A model generated the notes under the pieces. That model did no database searches. It was not told the origin of the DNA and saw only the letters and a program-made list of their open reading frames with translations. The translations under genes were made by a program, and so were the position numbers. DNA of 64,000 nt from Membranihabitans maritimus (GTDB lineage Bacteria; Bacteroidota; Bacteroidia; Chitinophagales; Saprospiraceae): NCBI RefSeq assembly GCF_021729145.1, contig NZ_JAJSLW010000008.1:1-64000 (forward strand), written 5' to 3'. Positions 55,692-64,000 of the stretch are shown piece after piece; the stretch's first letter is position 1, and each line of letters starts with the position of its first letter.

Positions 55692-56602
55692 TGAACCTTC
55701 CTTCCCCAATAGAACAGGTTGAGTATCCTCTTTTTCATAAATATGGGGTATGTGTTTGGGTCAAAAGGGACGATCTCATTCATCCGATAGTATCGGGAAA
55801 TAAGTTTAGAAAGCTCAAATATATTCTCAAGGAATGTAAGAGGGACATAAAGCATACGGGCATCATCAGTTTTGGTGGTGCCTTTTCTAATCATGCTCAT
55901 GCGCTGGCATTTGTTTGTTATGCAGAACAGATACCCTGTACCTTGTTTATACGATCAGCTTCAGGAAAAGCCATTCACAATGAAACCATAAATGATATAC
56001 TTAAGTGGGGGGCAAGGGTAGTTTTTGTTTCTCCTCAGGAATATAAAAGACGCGAATCTGATCAATATCTCAGGCAGATTGAATCTCAATTCAAGGGGCA
56101 TTTAATTATTCCGGAGGGTGGAAGTCATCAACTTGCAATAGAAGGCGTAAAAGAAGGTCTTCTTGAATCCAGAAGAGTGGTAGATAAATTTGATTTTCTT
56201 ATAGTGCCTGTAGGCACAGGGGCGACATTGGCGGGATTGGCTGAAGGACTGGAAGAAGGTGAACGATTATTGGGCATAAGTGCGTTGAAATCAGATAAAT
56301 TTTCTGTTGAGGTGAAAAAAAAATGGTCATTAGAAGAAAGAAAAGAAATACAGGTATTGACCCAATGGCACTGGGGAGGATATGGTAAGACTCCTGAGCG
56401 TTTGTTACGATTTATACGCCAATTTTTGCAATCTACCGGGATTGAATTGGACCCCATTTATAACGGGAAATCTATGTATGCCCTTTGTGAATTTATACGC
56501 TTCGGTTTAATTGGCAATGGAACAAAAGTTCTTTTTATACATACCGGTGGTCTGCAGGGATGGAGAGGAAAAAGGAATACTCATCAATCCACTGAAAAAT
56601 AA
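55691..56602 (+). CDS. PLP-dependent ACC deaminase / D-cysteine desulfhydrase family protein
   Basis: The 303-residue fold-type II PLP enzyme shows VKRDDLIHPIVSGNKFRKLKYIL, where the Lys of GNKFRKL binds PLP, then SFGGAFSNHAHALAF with the phosphate-contact Ser/Asn and VPVGTGATLAGLAEGL with the PLP phosphate loop. The final segment LFIHTGGLQGWRG is typical. The natural reaction (deaminating ACC, desulfurating D-cysteine, or other) is not resolvable. It is translationally coupled to the exported isomerase, though no functional connection is obvious. Confidence 0.9.
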   Translation: MNLPSPIEQVEYPLFHKYGVCVWVKRDDLIHPIVSGNKFRKLKYILKECKRDIKHTGIISFGGAFSNHAHALAFVCYAEQIPCTLFIRSASGKAIHNETINDILKWGARVVFVSPQEYKRRESDQYLRQIESQFKGHLIIPEGGSHQLAIEGVKEGLLESRRVVDKFDFLIVPVGTGATLAGLAEGLEEGERLLGISALKSDKFSVEVKKKWSLEERKEIQVLTQWHWGGYGKTPERLLRFIRQFLQSTGIELDPIYNGKSMYALCEFIRFGLIGNGTKVLFIHTGGLQGWRGKRNTHQSTEK

Positions 56603-56672
56603 ATGTAAATAGCCCCTTTTTTTCACCTGTCAATCGGGAATGGAACCAACTTACTACAGTTCATGTATCCGG

Positions 56673-57068
56673 TCAACTAGGCAAACTCTCAATTACATTC
56701 TTAAGTTTTTGCTGGACTTCCAAAGCAATTTCTGAAAGGGACTCATTATTGACTGTGGACATGGATTCTATCGGATCGACAGCTGATACTTCAATACCCC
56801 CATCATTATTTTCTTCAACGATTATATTGCATGGAAGTAAAACGCCGATTTTGTCTTCGCATTGGAGGGCTTTATTAGCAAAATGAGGATTACAAGCGCC
56901 TAATATTGTATATTTTTTGAAATCAACATTTATCTTTTTTTTAAGCGTGTCTTGCACATCTATTTCGGTCAATACCCCAAAGCCTTCTTTTTTTAATGCT
57001 GCGGAAACCAGATCAAGCGCTTCTTCAAAAGTTCCGACGGATACTTTTTTGTTGAAATAGTAAGCCAT
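56673..57068 (-). CDS. DUF302 family protein
   Basis: The 131-residue protein matches DUF302: FEEALDLVSAALKKEGFGVLTEIDVQDTLKKKI, KKYTILGACNPHFANKALQ and GVLLPCNIIVEEN with a conserved Cys/Asn pattern. The Cys in ACNPH and LPCN may bind metal or a small ligand, though no function has been shown for the family. It has no signal. It is a monocistronic gene convergent with the PLP enzyme gene. Confidence 0.93.
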   Translation of the reverse strand: MAYYFNKKVSVGTFEEALDLVSAALKKEGFGVLTEIDVQDTLKKKINVDFKKYTILGACNPHFANKALQCEDKIGVLLPCNIIVEENNDGGIEVSAVDPIESMSTVNNESLSEIALEVQQKLKNVIESLPS

Positions 57069-57361
57069 ATTCTTTATTTTAATTAGATTGAAAAAATCAA
57101 ATGTCAGGATAATTCCTGGAGCCCAATTATTATTCTTAAATATATTGAAAAATCAGTAAACTCCAATAAAGGAATTAATAGTTTGTAGATGAAATTTTTG
57201 ATGAAGGCAGTTGGTATTTAATGATGTTTAAAAAACAAGCTTTTATGAAATGATTTCATTTTGTGGGATATTTTTGAGGTAATACAGTGCATGTATCTAA
57301 TAGGAAGGTCTTTTATTTCCAGGATTATTATTATTATTAAAGTGAACAATAAATTAATCAT

Positions 57362-58033
57362 ATGACTACAGGAATTCAATCGGAAACCCTTGATTTCTTG
57401 CAAGACCTCGCTTTGAATAATGACCGGGATTGGTTCAATGAACATAAACCACTATACAGAAAAGGATTGGAGGATTTTAAGGCCTTTATTCAGGGGCTGA
57501 AGATCCAATTGATGCAATTTGACGAAATTGAGAGGTCCAAAATTTTCAGGATATATAGGGATATTCGCTTTAGTAAGGATAAAACGCCTTATAAAACCCA
57601 TTTTTCTGCCCATTTTGTGCGTTCGGGTAAATTTCGGAGGGGTGGTTTTTATTTTCAAATTTCTCCTGAAAAAGTGTTTGTGGCCGGTGGTTTTTGGAAA
57701 CCGGAAAGGAAAGATCTGGAGTTTATCCGGCAGGGAATTGCGGCGGATTCCACTGAACTTCGAAAGGCAATAAATGAATCTGATTTTAAAAAGAGATTTG
57801 GCGCTTTAGGGGGTGAAGAATTGAAAACGGCTCCCCGGGGGTATGATAAGGACCATGAGGAGGTAGATCTTCTCCGAAAAAAACAATTTGTTGTAAGTAG
57901 GGAATATCCTGCGAAGTTGGCTTTGAATCCTGGTTTTGTGGAAGAAGTAGTGGCCGATTACCGTTCAATGATCCCTATGTTTACTGCCATAACGGATTTT
58001 TTGTTGTTCGACGGTAACGGCCAGGAACGTTGA
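57362..58033 (+). CDS. DUF2461 domain-containing protein
   Basis: The 223-residue protein begins SETLDFLQDLALNNDRDWFNEHKPLYRKGLEDF and continues IFRIYRDIRFSKDKTPYKTHFSAHF, the DUF2461 signature found in bacteria and fungi. The family is uncharacterised. It is soluble and without partners. The repeat tract of 8-base units begins 4 bases after its stop. Confidence 0.93.
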   Translation: MTTGIQSETLDFLQDLALNNDRDWFNEHKPLYRKGLEDFKAFIQGLKIQLMQFDEIERSKIFRIYRDIRFSKDKTPYKTHFSAHFVRSGKFRRGGFYFQISPEKVFVAGGFWKPERKDLEFIRQGIAADSTELRKAINESDFKKRFGALGGEELKTAPRGYDKDHEEVDLLRKKQFVVSREYPAKLALNPGFVEEVVADYRSMIPMFTAITDFLLFDGNGQER

Positions 58034-58037
58034 TGGT

Positions 58038-58173
58038 TAGTCTAGTTGTCTGGTAGTTGGTTAGTCTAGTAGTCTGGTAGTTGGTTAGTCTAGTAGTCTA
58101 GTAGTCTAGTAGTCTAGTAGTCTGGTAGTCTAGTAGTCTAGTAGTCTGATAGTCTGGTAGTCTGATAGTCTGG
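58038..58173. repeat. Tandem repeat of 8-base units (TAGTCTAG-type), 17 units long
   Basis: The 136-base tract starts 4 bases after the DUF2461 stop. It comprises two 24-base units (58038-58061, 58062-58085) of the form TAGTCTAG-TNGTCTGG-TAGTTGGT and then eleven in-phase 8-base units (58086-58173), each TAGTCTAG, TAGTCTGG or TAGTCTGA. Everything is in multiples of eight. It ends 33 bases before the convergent sdaA gene. Confidence 0.92.
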
Positions 58174-58206
58174 TAGTTAATTGATTTTGCATAACGCCAT
58201 ACTGAA

Positions 58207-59628
58207 TCAGCATTCTGGGAAATTCACCGGTATTTTTATGGCCAACCCTCCTTCTGAAGTTTCTTTATATTTCGTATTCATATCGCGGGCGGTGTCCCAC
58301 ATGGTTTCAATAATATCATCCAGAGAAACCCTGGCAAAGGCCGGATCACTTTCTACAGCGAGATAAGCAGCCGTTATAGCTTTTACGGCTCCCATACTGT
58401 TTCGTTCTATGCAGGGAACCTGTACCAATCCACCAACCGGATCACATGTTAGTCCCAGATGGTGTTCCATAGCAATTTCTGCGGCCATACACACCTGATC
58501 GGGTGAGCCGCCGATCAATTCAGCTAACCCTGCCGCTGCCATAGCTGAGGATACACCGATTTCTGCCTGGCAACCACCCATGGCAGCTGAAATAGTGGCG
58601 TTTTGCTTAAACAAACTTCCTATTACAGATGCTGTAAGCAAAAATCGATGGATTTCTTCTCGTCCGGAAAAGGATGTAAAACCAATCGCAAAAGCGAGTA
58701 CGGCGGGAATTACCCCCGCAGCCCCATTCGTAGGCGCTGTTACTACCCTGCCAAAATCAGCATTCTCTTCATTTACGGCTATGGCCCAGGCTGACACCCA
58801 ATGTATTATTTCCTGGAAATTGCTGACTCTGTGCGATTGTATTACTTGCATCCATTCCGAAGAATTGGAGTAATTTCCGGTCAATTTTCTTTTTAGATAT
58901 AGTGAATTAGCCCGTCTTTTGACATTCAGACCACCGGGAAGTATCCCATCCGTATGACAACCTCTGAACATACAATTCCTCATTACGTCCCATATCTGGT
59001 CGAGGCCGTCAGTCAGTTCTTCTTCGGAGTGAATTTGTAGTTCATTAGTTTTGGCAATTTGCCAAATGCTCAAGCTTTCATTTTTGCAATGTCGAATCAT
59101 TTCGGTAGTAGACTGGATGGGGAAGGGGGGTGCTCCCTTGCCATCGTTTTCAGGATCTGTCCCATCTTCAACGACAAATCCGCCACCTATGGAGTAATAT
59201 GTGAAGCACGAAGTAGTGTCATCTATATAATTGACGTATACTTTCATACCGTTGGAGTGAAAGTCTAGTGCCTTTTCTTTATTGAATATGATAGTAGATT
59301 CTTTATGGTACGGAATAGGTGTTTTGTTACCCAGGAGTAGGGTGCCGGATTCTAGCGCTTTAAGTTTTTTATCGATGGATTCCGGGGGAATTGTTGTGGG
59401 ATTTTCTCCCATTAATCCGAGTAAGAGAGCCTTTTCCGTGCCGTGTCCTTTTCCTGTCTTGGCCAGGGAACCATAGAGTTCTATCATGATATCGGAAACT
59501 TCTTCCAGTTTGTGATGATCCTGAATAGAGTCTAGGCACATAAGCATGGCCTTCCAGGGCCCGAGTGTATGGGAACTACTGGGCCCAATCCCGATTTTAA
59601 ACATTTCAAACACATTGATATAGGTCAT
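58207..59628 (-). CDS. sdaA: L-serine ammonia-lyase (L-serine dehydratase)
   Basis: The 473-residue single-chain enzyme deaminates L-serine to pyruvate with a [4Fe-4S] cluster. The N-terminal regulatory part shows the GPSSSHTLGP signature. The catalytic part has VVTAPTNGAAGVIPAVL, the GCQAEIGVSSAMAAAGLAEL block, and EHHLGLTCDPVGGLVQVPCIERN with cluster cysteines (Cys of GCQ, TCDP and PCIE). The length is in the usual range of 450-460. It is monocistronic. Confidence 0.96.
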   Translation of the reverse strand: MTYINVFEMFKIGIGPSSSHTLGPWKAMLMCLDSIQDHHKLEEVSDIMIELYGSLAKTGKGHGTEKALLLGLMGENPTTIPPESIDKKLKALESGTLLLGNKTPIPYHKESTIIFNKEKALDFHSNGMKVYVNYIDDTTSCFTYYSIGGGFVVEDGTDPENDGKGAPPFPIQSTTEMIRHCKNESLSIWQIAKTNELQIHSEEELTDGLDQIWDVMRNCMFRGCHTDGILPGGLNVKRRANSLYLKRKLTGNYSNSSEWMQVIQSHRVSNFQEIIHWVSAWAIAVNEENADFGRVVTAPTNGAAGVIPAVLAFAIGFTSFSGREEIHRFLLTASVIGSLFKQNATISAAMGGCQAEIGVSSAMAAAGLAELIGGSPDQVCMAAEIAMEHHLGLTCDPVGGLVQVPCIERNSMGAVKAITAAYLAVESDPAFARVSLDDIIETMWDTARDMNTKYKETSEGGLAIKIPVNFPEC

Positions 59629-59832
59629 TTATTTCCGGTTTTGGAAGATGAAAATAACCAACCTTTACAAATTATTAGTGTCTTATTTAAGGTTTTATAA
59701 ATTGGCTGATTTATTGTCCTTCTCAAATGATCGCAGGACAGGTATTAATGATAACCTTTAGGCGTACGAACTTAGTACTTACCTATTTCCTGTTATGGAT
59801 TTTATATTGTCTGGTTCGTATTTCTTAGTCAT

Positions 59833-61083
59833 TTATGACTGAGGTACCCCACTTTCTTGCTGGACCCGGACGAGCATTGTAGTATCCAATCCACTTACGA
59901 TCTCGGTATTCAGACCATCGGAAATACCGGTTTCAATTTCGATCTTTTTAAATTCTTCACCGTTTTTGATTTCTACATATTTCTTTTCCTCTTCATAAAG
60001 GATGTCGCGCTCTTTAATGGCGAGGACATTGTCTTTTTTATTAATTACAATGTCACCGTTGGCACTATAACCGGCTCGTAAAAAGTTGTCTTCTGATTGC
60101 TGGACCGCAGCACGAACTTCGAATTTTACCGTTCCTTCGGTATCTACTCCCTTGGGAGATATAAATTCCAAAACCGCGTTAAACTCTTTGTCTGGAATGG
60201 CCCCAATTTTGAGAATAATGGGCATCCCTTCTTTAATAGTTCCTACATCGGCTTCATCCACGGTCCCTTCAAAAATCAGTGAATTCATGTTGGCTATGGT
60301 AGCGATGGTAGTACCTTCATTGAAATTGTTCCTTTCTATGACTGATGTCCCTTCTTCTACCGGGACATCCAGTACCATTCCCGAAACAGTGGAATTGACG
60401 ATATTGGCTACTTGTTTGGAATTTTGATCGACTCCTTCTTTTAATAATTTCAGGTTGGCCACTGCGCTATTATATTCTTGTTCGGCAATGCTTACTTGTG
60501 TTTCAAATTGGCTAAGGCTGTTAGATGAGGTGATTTTGGCATTTTCAAAATTGGTTTTACTTAGTTCGAGATCCAATTTGAATTGGTTGTATTGCTGTTC
60601 GGAAATCACCCCAGATTCGAATAGTTGTCGTTGTCTTTCTTCCTCTCTTTTAGCATTTTCATAACTGGATTTGGCATTTTCTACATCAAGATTATTTTGG
60701 TTGATATTTTTTTGACGTTCCAGTTCTCTTGTCGCATCTTCAAAACGCAGTTTGGCCAATTCTACCTGGGATTGGGCCTGGTTGATATTTACCTGGCTGG
60801 GTACCAATTTTATACGTGCCAGCTGTATCCCTTTTTCGACTACTTCTCCTGCGGTCACAAATAGTTCGTCAATTACACCGGATACCTGGGGTTTAATATT
60901 GATTTCCTGTCTTGGATTTATCGTCCCGGTAGCTACTATTTTGCGGGATATATCCAGATATTCAGGTGTGTTGGTATTTGTATTTTCTGCCTGGGTTTTA
61001 TTTTGTCTGACAAAGTAATATACCAACCCCGCTGTGAGAATTACCAGTGCTGCAATTGTGCTAAAAAGACATCCTTTCTTCAT
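59833..61083 (-). CDS. MacA-like efflux adaptor (HlyD/RND-type membrane fusion protein)
   Basis: The 416-residue adaptor begins with one membrane anchor (LFSTIAALVILTAGLVYYFV), so it is anchored rather than lipidated. It has a barrel-sandwich segment (IVATGTINPRQEINIKPQVSGVIDELFV), a long coiled coil (LAKLRFEDATRELERQKNINQNNLDVENAKSSY...) and the rest of the adaptor (EGTSVIERNNFNEGTTIATIANMNSLIFEG). This is the MacA layout. It is the last gene of an operon with two FtsX/MacB-type permeases and an ATPase; together they would form an ABC efflux pump that hands over to a TolC-like channel. Confidence 0.92.
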   Translation of the reverse strand: MKKGCLFSTIAALVILTAGLVYYFVRQNKTQAENTNTNTPEYLDISRKIVATGTINPRQEINIKPQVSGVIDELFVTAGEVVEKGIQLARIKLVPSQVNINQAQSQVELAKLRFEDATRELERQKNINQNNLDVENAKSSYENAKREEERQRQLFESGVISEQQYNQFKLDLELSKTNFENAKITSSNSLSQFETQVSIAEQEYNSAVANLKLLKEGVDQNSKQVANIVNSTVSGMVLDVPVEEGTSVIERNNFNEGTTIATIANMNSLIFEGTVDEADVGTIKEGMPIILKIGAIPDKEFNAVLEFISPKGVDTEGTVKFEVRAAVQQSEDNFLRAGYSANGDIVINKKDNVLAIKERDILYEEEKKYVEIKNGEEFKKIEIETGISDGLNTEIVSGLDTTMLVRVQQESGVPQS

Positions 61084-61171
61084 ATTGTTCTATTTATTTA
61101 ACAGATATTCGGGAATCCAAGTCAATTGATTAGGAAATTTTGTTCCAAAATATTTATAACGATTCATTTAT

Positions 61172-62425
61172 TTATTCGTCTTTTAACGCTAAAACAGGGT
61201 TTACTTTCGCGGCCATCATACCCGGTATAAATCCAGCTATAGTACCTGAAATAATTAGTATCAAAAGGGCGCCAATGCCTACTTGTAAACTTACTTCCGG
61301 GTTGTAGAACATTTGAACATTTATTTCATTGTATTCCATTATATAATCAATACTCCCTATTAGTAGCGTTCCTGCCAGTAATCCAAGATACCCCGAAATT
61401 AAGGTGATGACAATTGATTCAGTCAGTATGGACCTGATAATTACACCCGGCGTGGCGCCCAGGGCTTTTCGTATACCAATTTCTTTTGTCCGTTCTTTAA
61501 CTACGATCATCATAATATTGCTGACACCTATTACCCCGGCAATTAGGGTTCCTATTCCTACAATCCACAAAAAAACTGAAATACTATTAAATAATCCGGT
61601 GATTTTATCGAATTCTTTTTCCAGGTTGAATCCACCTATGCCTCGGGGATCCTGCGGGGAAACACTATGTCTTTGTTGTAAAATTGACTTTACATCGTTC
61701 TCTATATCGCTTACTTTATATTGGGGAAGGGCTGAAACAGCAAAATAGTGGATTTGTCCCCCTGTACCAAAAGCCCTGTGCATGGTTGTCAGTGGAATTA
61801 CTGTCGCTTCGAGGTCTTCCTGGGTCCAGGGTTTGAGGAATTCCGGACCAAAAATTCCTACCACCTGGAATTCGACCCCATTGGCCGTAATGTATTTACC
61901 AATTGCTTTATCCCATTCTCCTTTGCCGAACAATACCTCAGCAACCCTCTTTCCAATGACTATAACTTTGCGGGATTCTTCAATGTCTGAGGGTTGTATA
62001 TATCTACCTTTATACACTTTATATCCCTCTACCGTAATCATATCTGAAAGTTCACCCCTGATGTTGTAACTTTCAACATTTTCATTATAACTAATGCTGC
62101 CACTAATGGTCGTTCGGGGCGCAATATAATCTATACCATCTACATTTTCATCAAGGTATGTGATGTCATCAAGGTTCAATCGGGGAACCCGTCCCGGCTG
62201 GAATCCGCGATATGGTTTTGAAGTAGGGCTGGACCACACGTACATGACATTTTTAGCCCTGCTACCAAAGTCACGGAATACTGCATTTCTCAGTCCTTCA
62301 CCCATTCCCAACATAAATATTAGCATAAAGATACCCCAGAATACACCCAAAGCAGTAAGGGCTGTCCTAAGCTTGTGCTTTCGTATCGTTGCTAATATTT
62401 CCTGCCAGGTATCCCGGTCAAACAT
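61172..62425 (-). CDS. MacB/FtsX-type ABC transporter permease
   Basis: The 417-residue permease has four membrane helices: one after the start (KHKLRTALTALGVFWGIFMLIFMLG), three at the end, with a large periplasmic MacB core domain between. The C-terminal signature IVVKERTKEIGIRKALGATP couples to the ATPase. It is closely related to the permease upstream (62577-63809), sharing the N-terminal and coupling-helix stretches. It lies 88 bases from the adaptor gene. Permease and ATPase are separate genes here, unlike E. coli MacB. Confidence 0.93.
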   Translation of the reverse strand: MFDRDTWQEILATIRKHKLRTALTALGVFWGIFMLIFMLGMGEGLRNAVFRDFGSRAKNVMYVWSSPTSKPYRGFQPGRVPRLNLDDITYLDENVDGIDYIAPRTTISGSISYNENVESYNIRGELSDMITVEGYKVYKGRYIQPSDIEESRKVIVIGKRVAEVLFGKGEWDKAIGKYITANGVEFQVVGIFGPEFLKPWTQEDLEATVIPLTTMHRAFGTGGQIHYFAVSALPQYKVSDIENDVKSILQQRHSVSPQDPRGIGGFNLEKEFDKITGLFNSISVFLWIVGIGTLIAGVIGVSNIMMIVVKERTKEIGIRKALGATPGVIIRSILTESIVITLISGYLGLLAGTLLIGSIDYIMEYNEINVQMFYNPEVSLQVGIGALLILIISGTIAGFIPGMMAAKVNPVLALKDE

Positions 62426-62576
62426 ATATTATAAGCTTTGAGCTATAGGCTACAATTTACAAGGAAGGATTTCTTGATTTTGTAGGTTATAACTTGTTTT
62501 CATTAATATTCATTTTTTTACTTATTCATCTTAGTGAGCTTGATGCTTACGACTTAGGGGACACAACTGGTCCGGC

Positions 62577-63809
62577 CTAATCCGTCCTCATAGCCACTAT
62601 TGGATTGATTTTAGCGGCCTGCATTGATGGAATTAATCCCGCCAAAGCCCCTGCAATTACCAAAATTATGATAGCCGCTAATCCGACTCCAAGATTAATC
62701 TCTGGACTGCTAAAAAAATCAGAGTCTAAATTATCTAATAAACTCAAAACTACAATGCCAGCCGCCAGACCAAAATACCCAGCCATGGAAGTAATAAATA
62801 TTGCTTCCGTGAGTATCATGGAGACAATGGACCTTGGTGTGGCACCCAGGGCTTTGCGTATCCCGATTTCTTTTGTCCGGTCTTTTACAATAATCAACAT
62901 AATATTACTTACTCCTACAATTCCCGCGAGTACGGTTCCCAATCCTACAAACCACAAAAACGATTTGATCCCCAAAAACAAATTCTGGAACCTTTTGTAA
63001 TCTTCATATCTGTTATTGATATATAAGGCCCTGTTATCTGTTGGGTCAAATTGATGGTTGGCAGCCAATGTTTCTGTAATTCCTTGCTGGAGTTGGTTAA
63101 CCTGTTCTTCACTAAGATCTCCTCCGATTAACGACAGATTGCTAATGTTTTCATTGCCGTGAAAGACGACCTGGGCAACGCTCATTGGAATATAGATTTC
63201 TCTTTGTGCCTGATTGCTTTCCGGGTCGTGTGAAATACCTACGACCCGATACATCCCGTCTCCGAGTAAAATATCTTTTCCAATTGGGTCTTCATTTCCA
63301 AAAACTTCGTCTTTGATCTGGGACCCAATGACTGCTACTTTTCTTCTTTTTTGTTCATCGGTCTTATTCAGGAAACGGCCGGAAGTAATTTGTGCGTTTT
63401 CGACATGGATCATATCGGGTGACACTCCAAATACTGAAAAGGAAAGATTTTTCTTTTTGTATTTCAAAATTTGAGTACCACTTAAAAAGACTCTGCCTGC
63501 AAGATATTCTATTTCAGGAAACTGTTCCTGTAAGTTCTCAAAGTCATCATTGTTAAATTGGATCCTTCGACCTTTGGGTAGCCCGTTAAAAGTTTTTGAA
63601 GTAGAACCACCGTACATCCATATACTATTGAGAGCATCTCCACGGAATTGTTTTTCGATTCCATTTTGCATGCCCTGACCAGAACCTAATAGTATGACCA
63701 ACAAGAATATTCCCCAGAATACACCGAGTGCTGTAAGGGTGGTTCGGAGTTTATGCTTCTGTATCGAAACAAAAATTTCATTCCATTTGTCCTGGTCAAA
63801 AAATTTCAT
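62577..63809 (-). CDS. MacB/FtsX-type ABC transporter permease (paralogue of its neighbour)
   Basis: The 410-residue permease mirrors the 61.2-kb gene: N-terminal KHKLRTTLTALGVFWGIFLLVILLG, MacB core (GISHDPESNQAQREIYIPMSV), coupling IVKDRTKEIGIRKALGATP. The two are tandem duplicates that could form a heterodimer. Its ATG overlaps the TGA of the ATPase gene (ATGA), showing tight coupling to it. Confidence 0.93.
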   Translation of the reverse strand: MKFFDQDKWNEIFVSIQKHKLRTTLTALGVFWGIFLLVILLGSGQGMQNGIEKQFRGDALNSIWMYGGSTSKTFNGLPKGRRIQFNNDDFENLQEQFPEIEYLAGRVFLSGTQILKYKKKNLSFSVFGVSPDMIHVENAQITSGRFLNKTDEQKRRKVAVIGSQIKDEVFGNEDPIGKDILLGDGMYRVVGISHDPESNQAQREIYIPMSVAQVVFHGNENISNLSLIGGDLSEEQVNQLQQGITETLAANHQFDPTDNRALYINNRYEDYKRFQNLFLGIKSFLWFVGLGTVLAGIVGVSNIMLIIVKDRTKEIGIRKALGATPRSIVSMILTEAIFITSMAGYFGLAAGIVVLSLLDNLDSDFFSSPEINLGVGLAAIIILVIAGALAGLIPSMQAAKINPIVAMRTD

Positions 63810-64000
63810 TCGTTGGAATTTAATATCAAACCGTCCTGAATATTTATGATGCGTTCCGTTTTCTCAGCTATGTCCTGTTCGTGGGTAACTAATACGACAG
63901 TTTTACCATTTTGATGAATTTCCTGAAAAAGGTTCATAACTTCATGCGAGGTAGTGGAATCAAGAGCTCCAGTAGGCTCATCAGCCAGAAGAACTTTGGG
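63806..64000 (-). CDS. ABC transporter ATP-binding protein (C-terminal part; runs off right edge)
   Basis: The last 64 residues of an ATPase are present: PKVLLADEPTGALDSTTSHEV is the Walker B region and D-loop, and VVLVTHEQDIAEKTERIINI holds the H-loop His. This end is typical of MacB/LolD-type ATPases. Its stop overlaps the start of the adjacent permease gene (ATGA). The N-terminal portion with the Walker A motif lies outside the window. Confidence 0.93.
   Translation of the reverse strand, partial: PKVLLADEPTGALDSTTSHEVMNLFQEIHQNGKTVVLVTHEQDIAEKTERIINIQDGLILNSNE

Noticed and set aside
57218-57445. 75-codon minus-strand frame upstream of the DUF2461 gene
   Set aside because: It overlaps the start of the DUF2461 gene on the other strand and is rich in AT-derived residues.
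58603-58794. Plus-strand frames inside sdaA
   Set aside because: They are antisense shadows of a conserved enzyme gene.

Overview
The window looks like chromosomal DNA of a Bacteroidota bacterium, perhaps from the Saprospiria/Cytophagia side of the phylum; that placement is inference. Support comes from low-to-moderate GC, recurring TAnnTTTG-type -7 promoter boxes, few recognisable Shine-Dalgarno sites, many lipoprotein signal peptides, and phylum-typical proteins: small AMP nucleosidase, long-form PurC, a class II ribonucleotide reductase, a DAHP synthase-chorismate mutase fusion, a TolB-like propeller/barrel protein, and secreted DUF1080 and Gfo/Idh/MocA proteins. No tRNA, rRNA, CRISPR array, intact insertion sequence or prophage was recognised.

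Layout. 1-7 kb: a lipoprotein VOC gene, then a three-gene RND efflux operon (adaptor, pump, outer-membrane channel). 7.4-12 kb: an MBL-fold hydrolase, a large surface protein (TolB-like propeller plus barrel) and a small lipoprotein. 12-20.6 kb: htpG, AMP nucleosidase, a JmjC-like cupin, a VOC-SDR coupled pair, a nitroreductase, a Dabb lipoprotein and a HlyIII membrane protein. 20.8-28.2 kb: aldo/keto reductase, Bcr/CflA exporter, and an exported sugar oxidoreductase followed by a HEAT/tandem-DUF1080 protein. 28.9-38.5 kb: B12-dependent ribonucleotide reductase, two MATE transporters, an MlaEF-type ABC pair, an SDR and heptose epimerase. 38.5-47.8 kb: a saccharopine dehydrogenase-like enzyme, purC with a degenerate Nudix-like partner, pnp, rpsO, mazG, a small Cys-rich membrane protein and ribA. 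48.1-52.3 kb: the aromatic amino acid operon. 52.5-59.6 kb: DEAD-box helicase, exported sugar isomerase, PLP enzyme, DUF302, DUF2461 and serine dehydratase. 59.8-64 kb: a MacAB-like ABC export operon running off the right edge.

The most interesting element is upstream of the minus-strand pheA-aminotransferase-tyrA-DAHPS/CM operon. A 21-residue leader ORF (52224-52159) carries seven consecutive aromatic codons, FFYFYFF. It is followed by a GC-rich hairpin with nine T's that ends 8 bases before the pheA start. A sequence overlapping the leader stop codon can pair with the 5' arm of that terminator. This is the complete layout of a ribosome-mediated Phe/Tyr attenuator, and the four structural genes together make Phe and Tyr from DAHP/chorismate.

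Secondary observations are three short-period repeat tracts that each begin at or within a few bases of a plus-strand stop codon (39761-39833, 40466-40550, 58038-58173), a 27-codon membrane mini-ORF ending in a 14-bp perfect inverted repeat upstream of ribA, and alternating inverted repeats around the end of the AMP nucleosidase gene.
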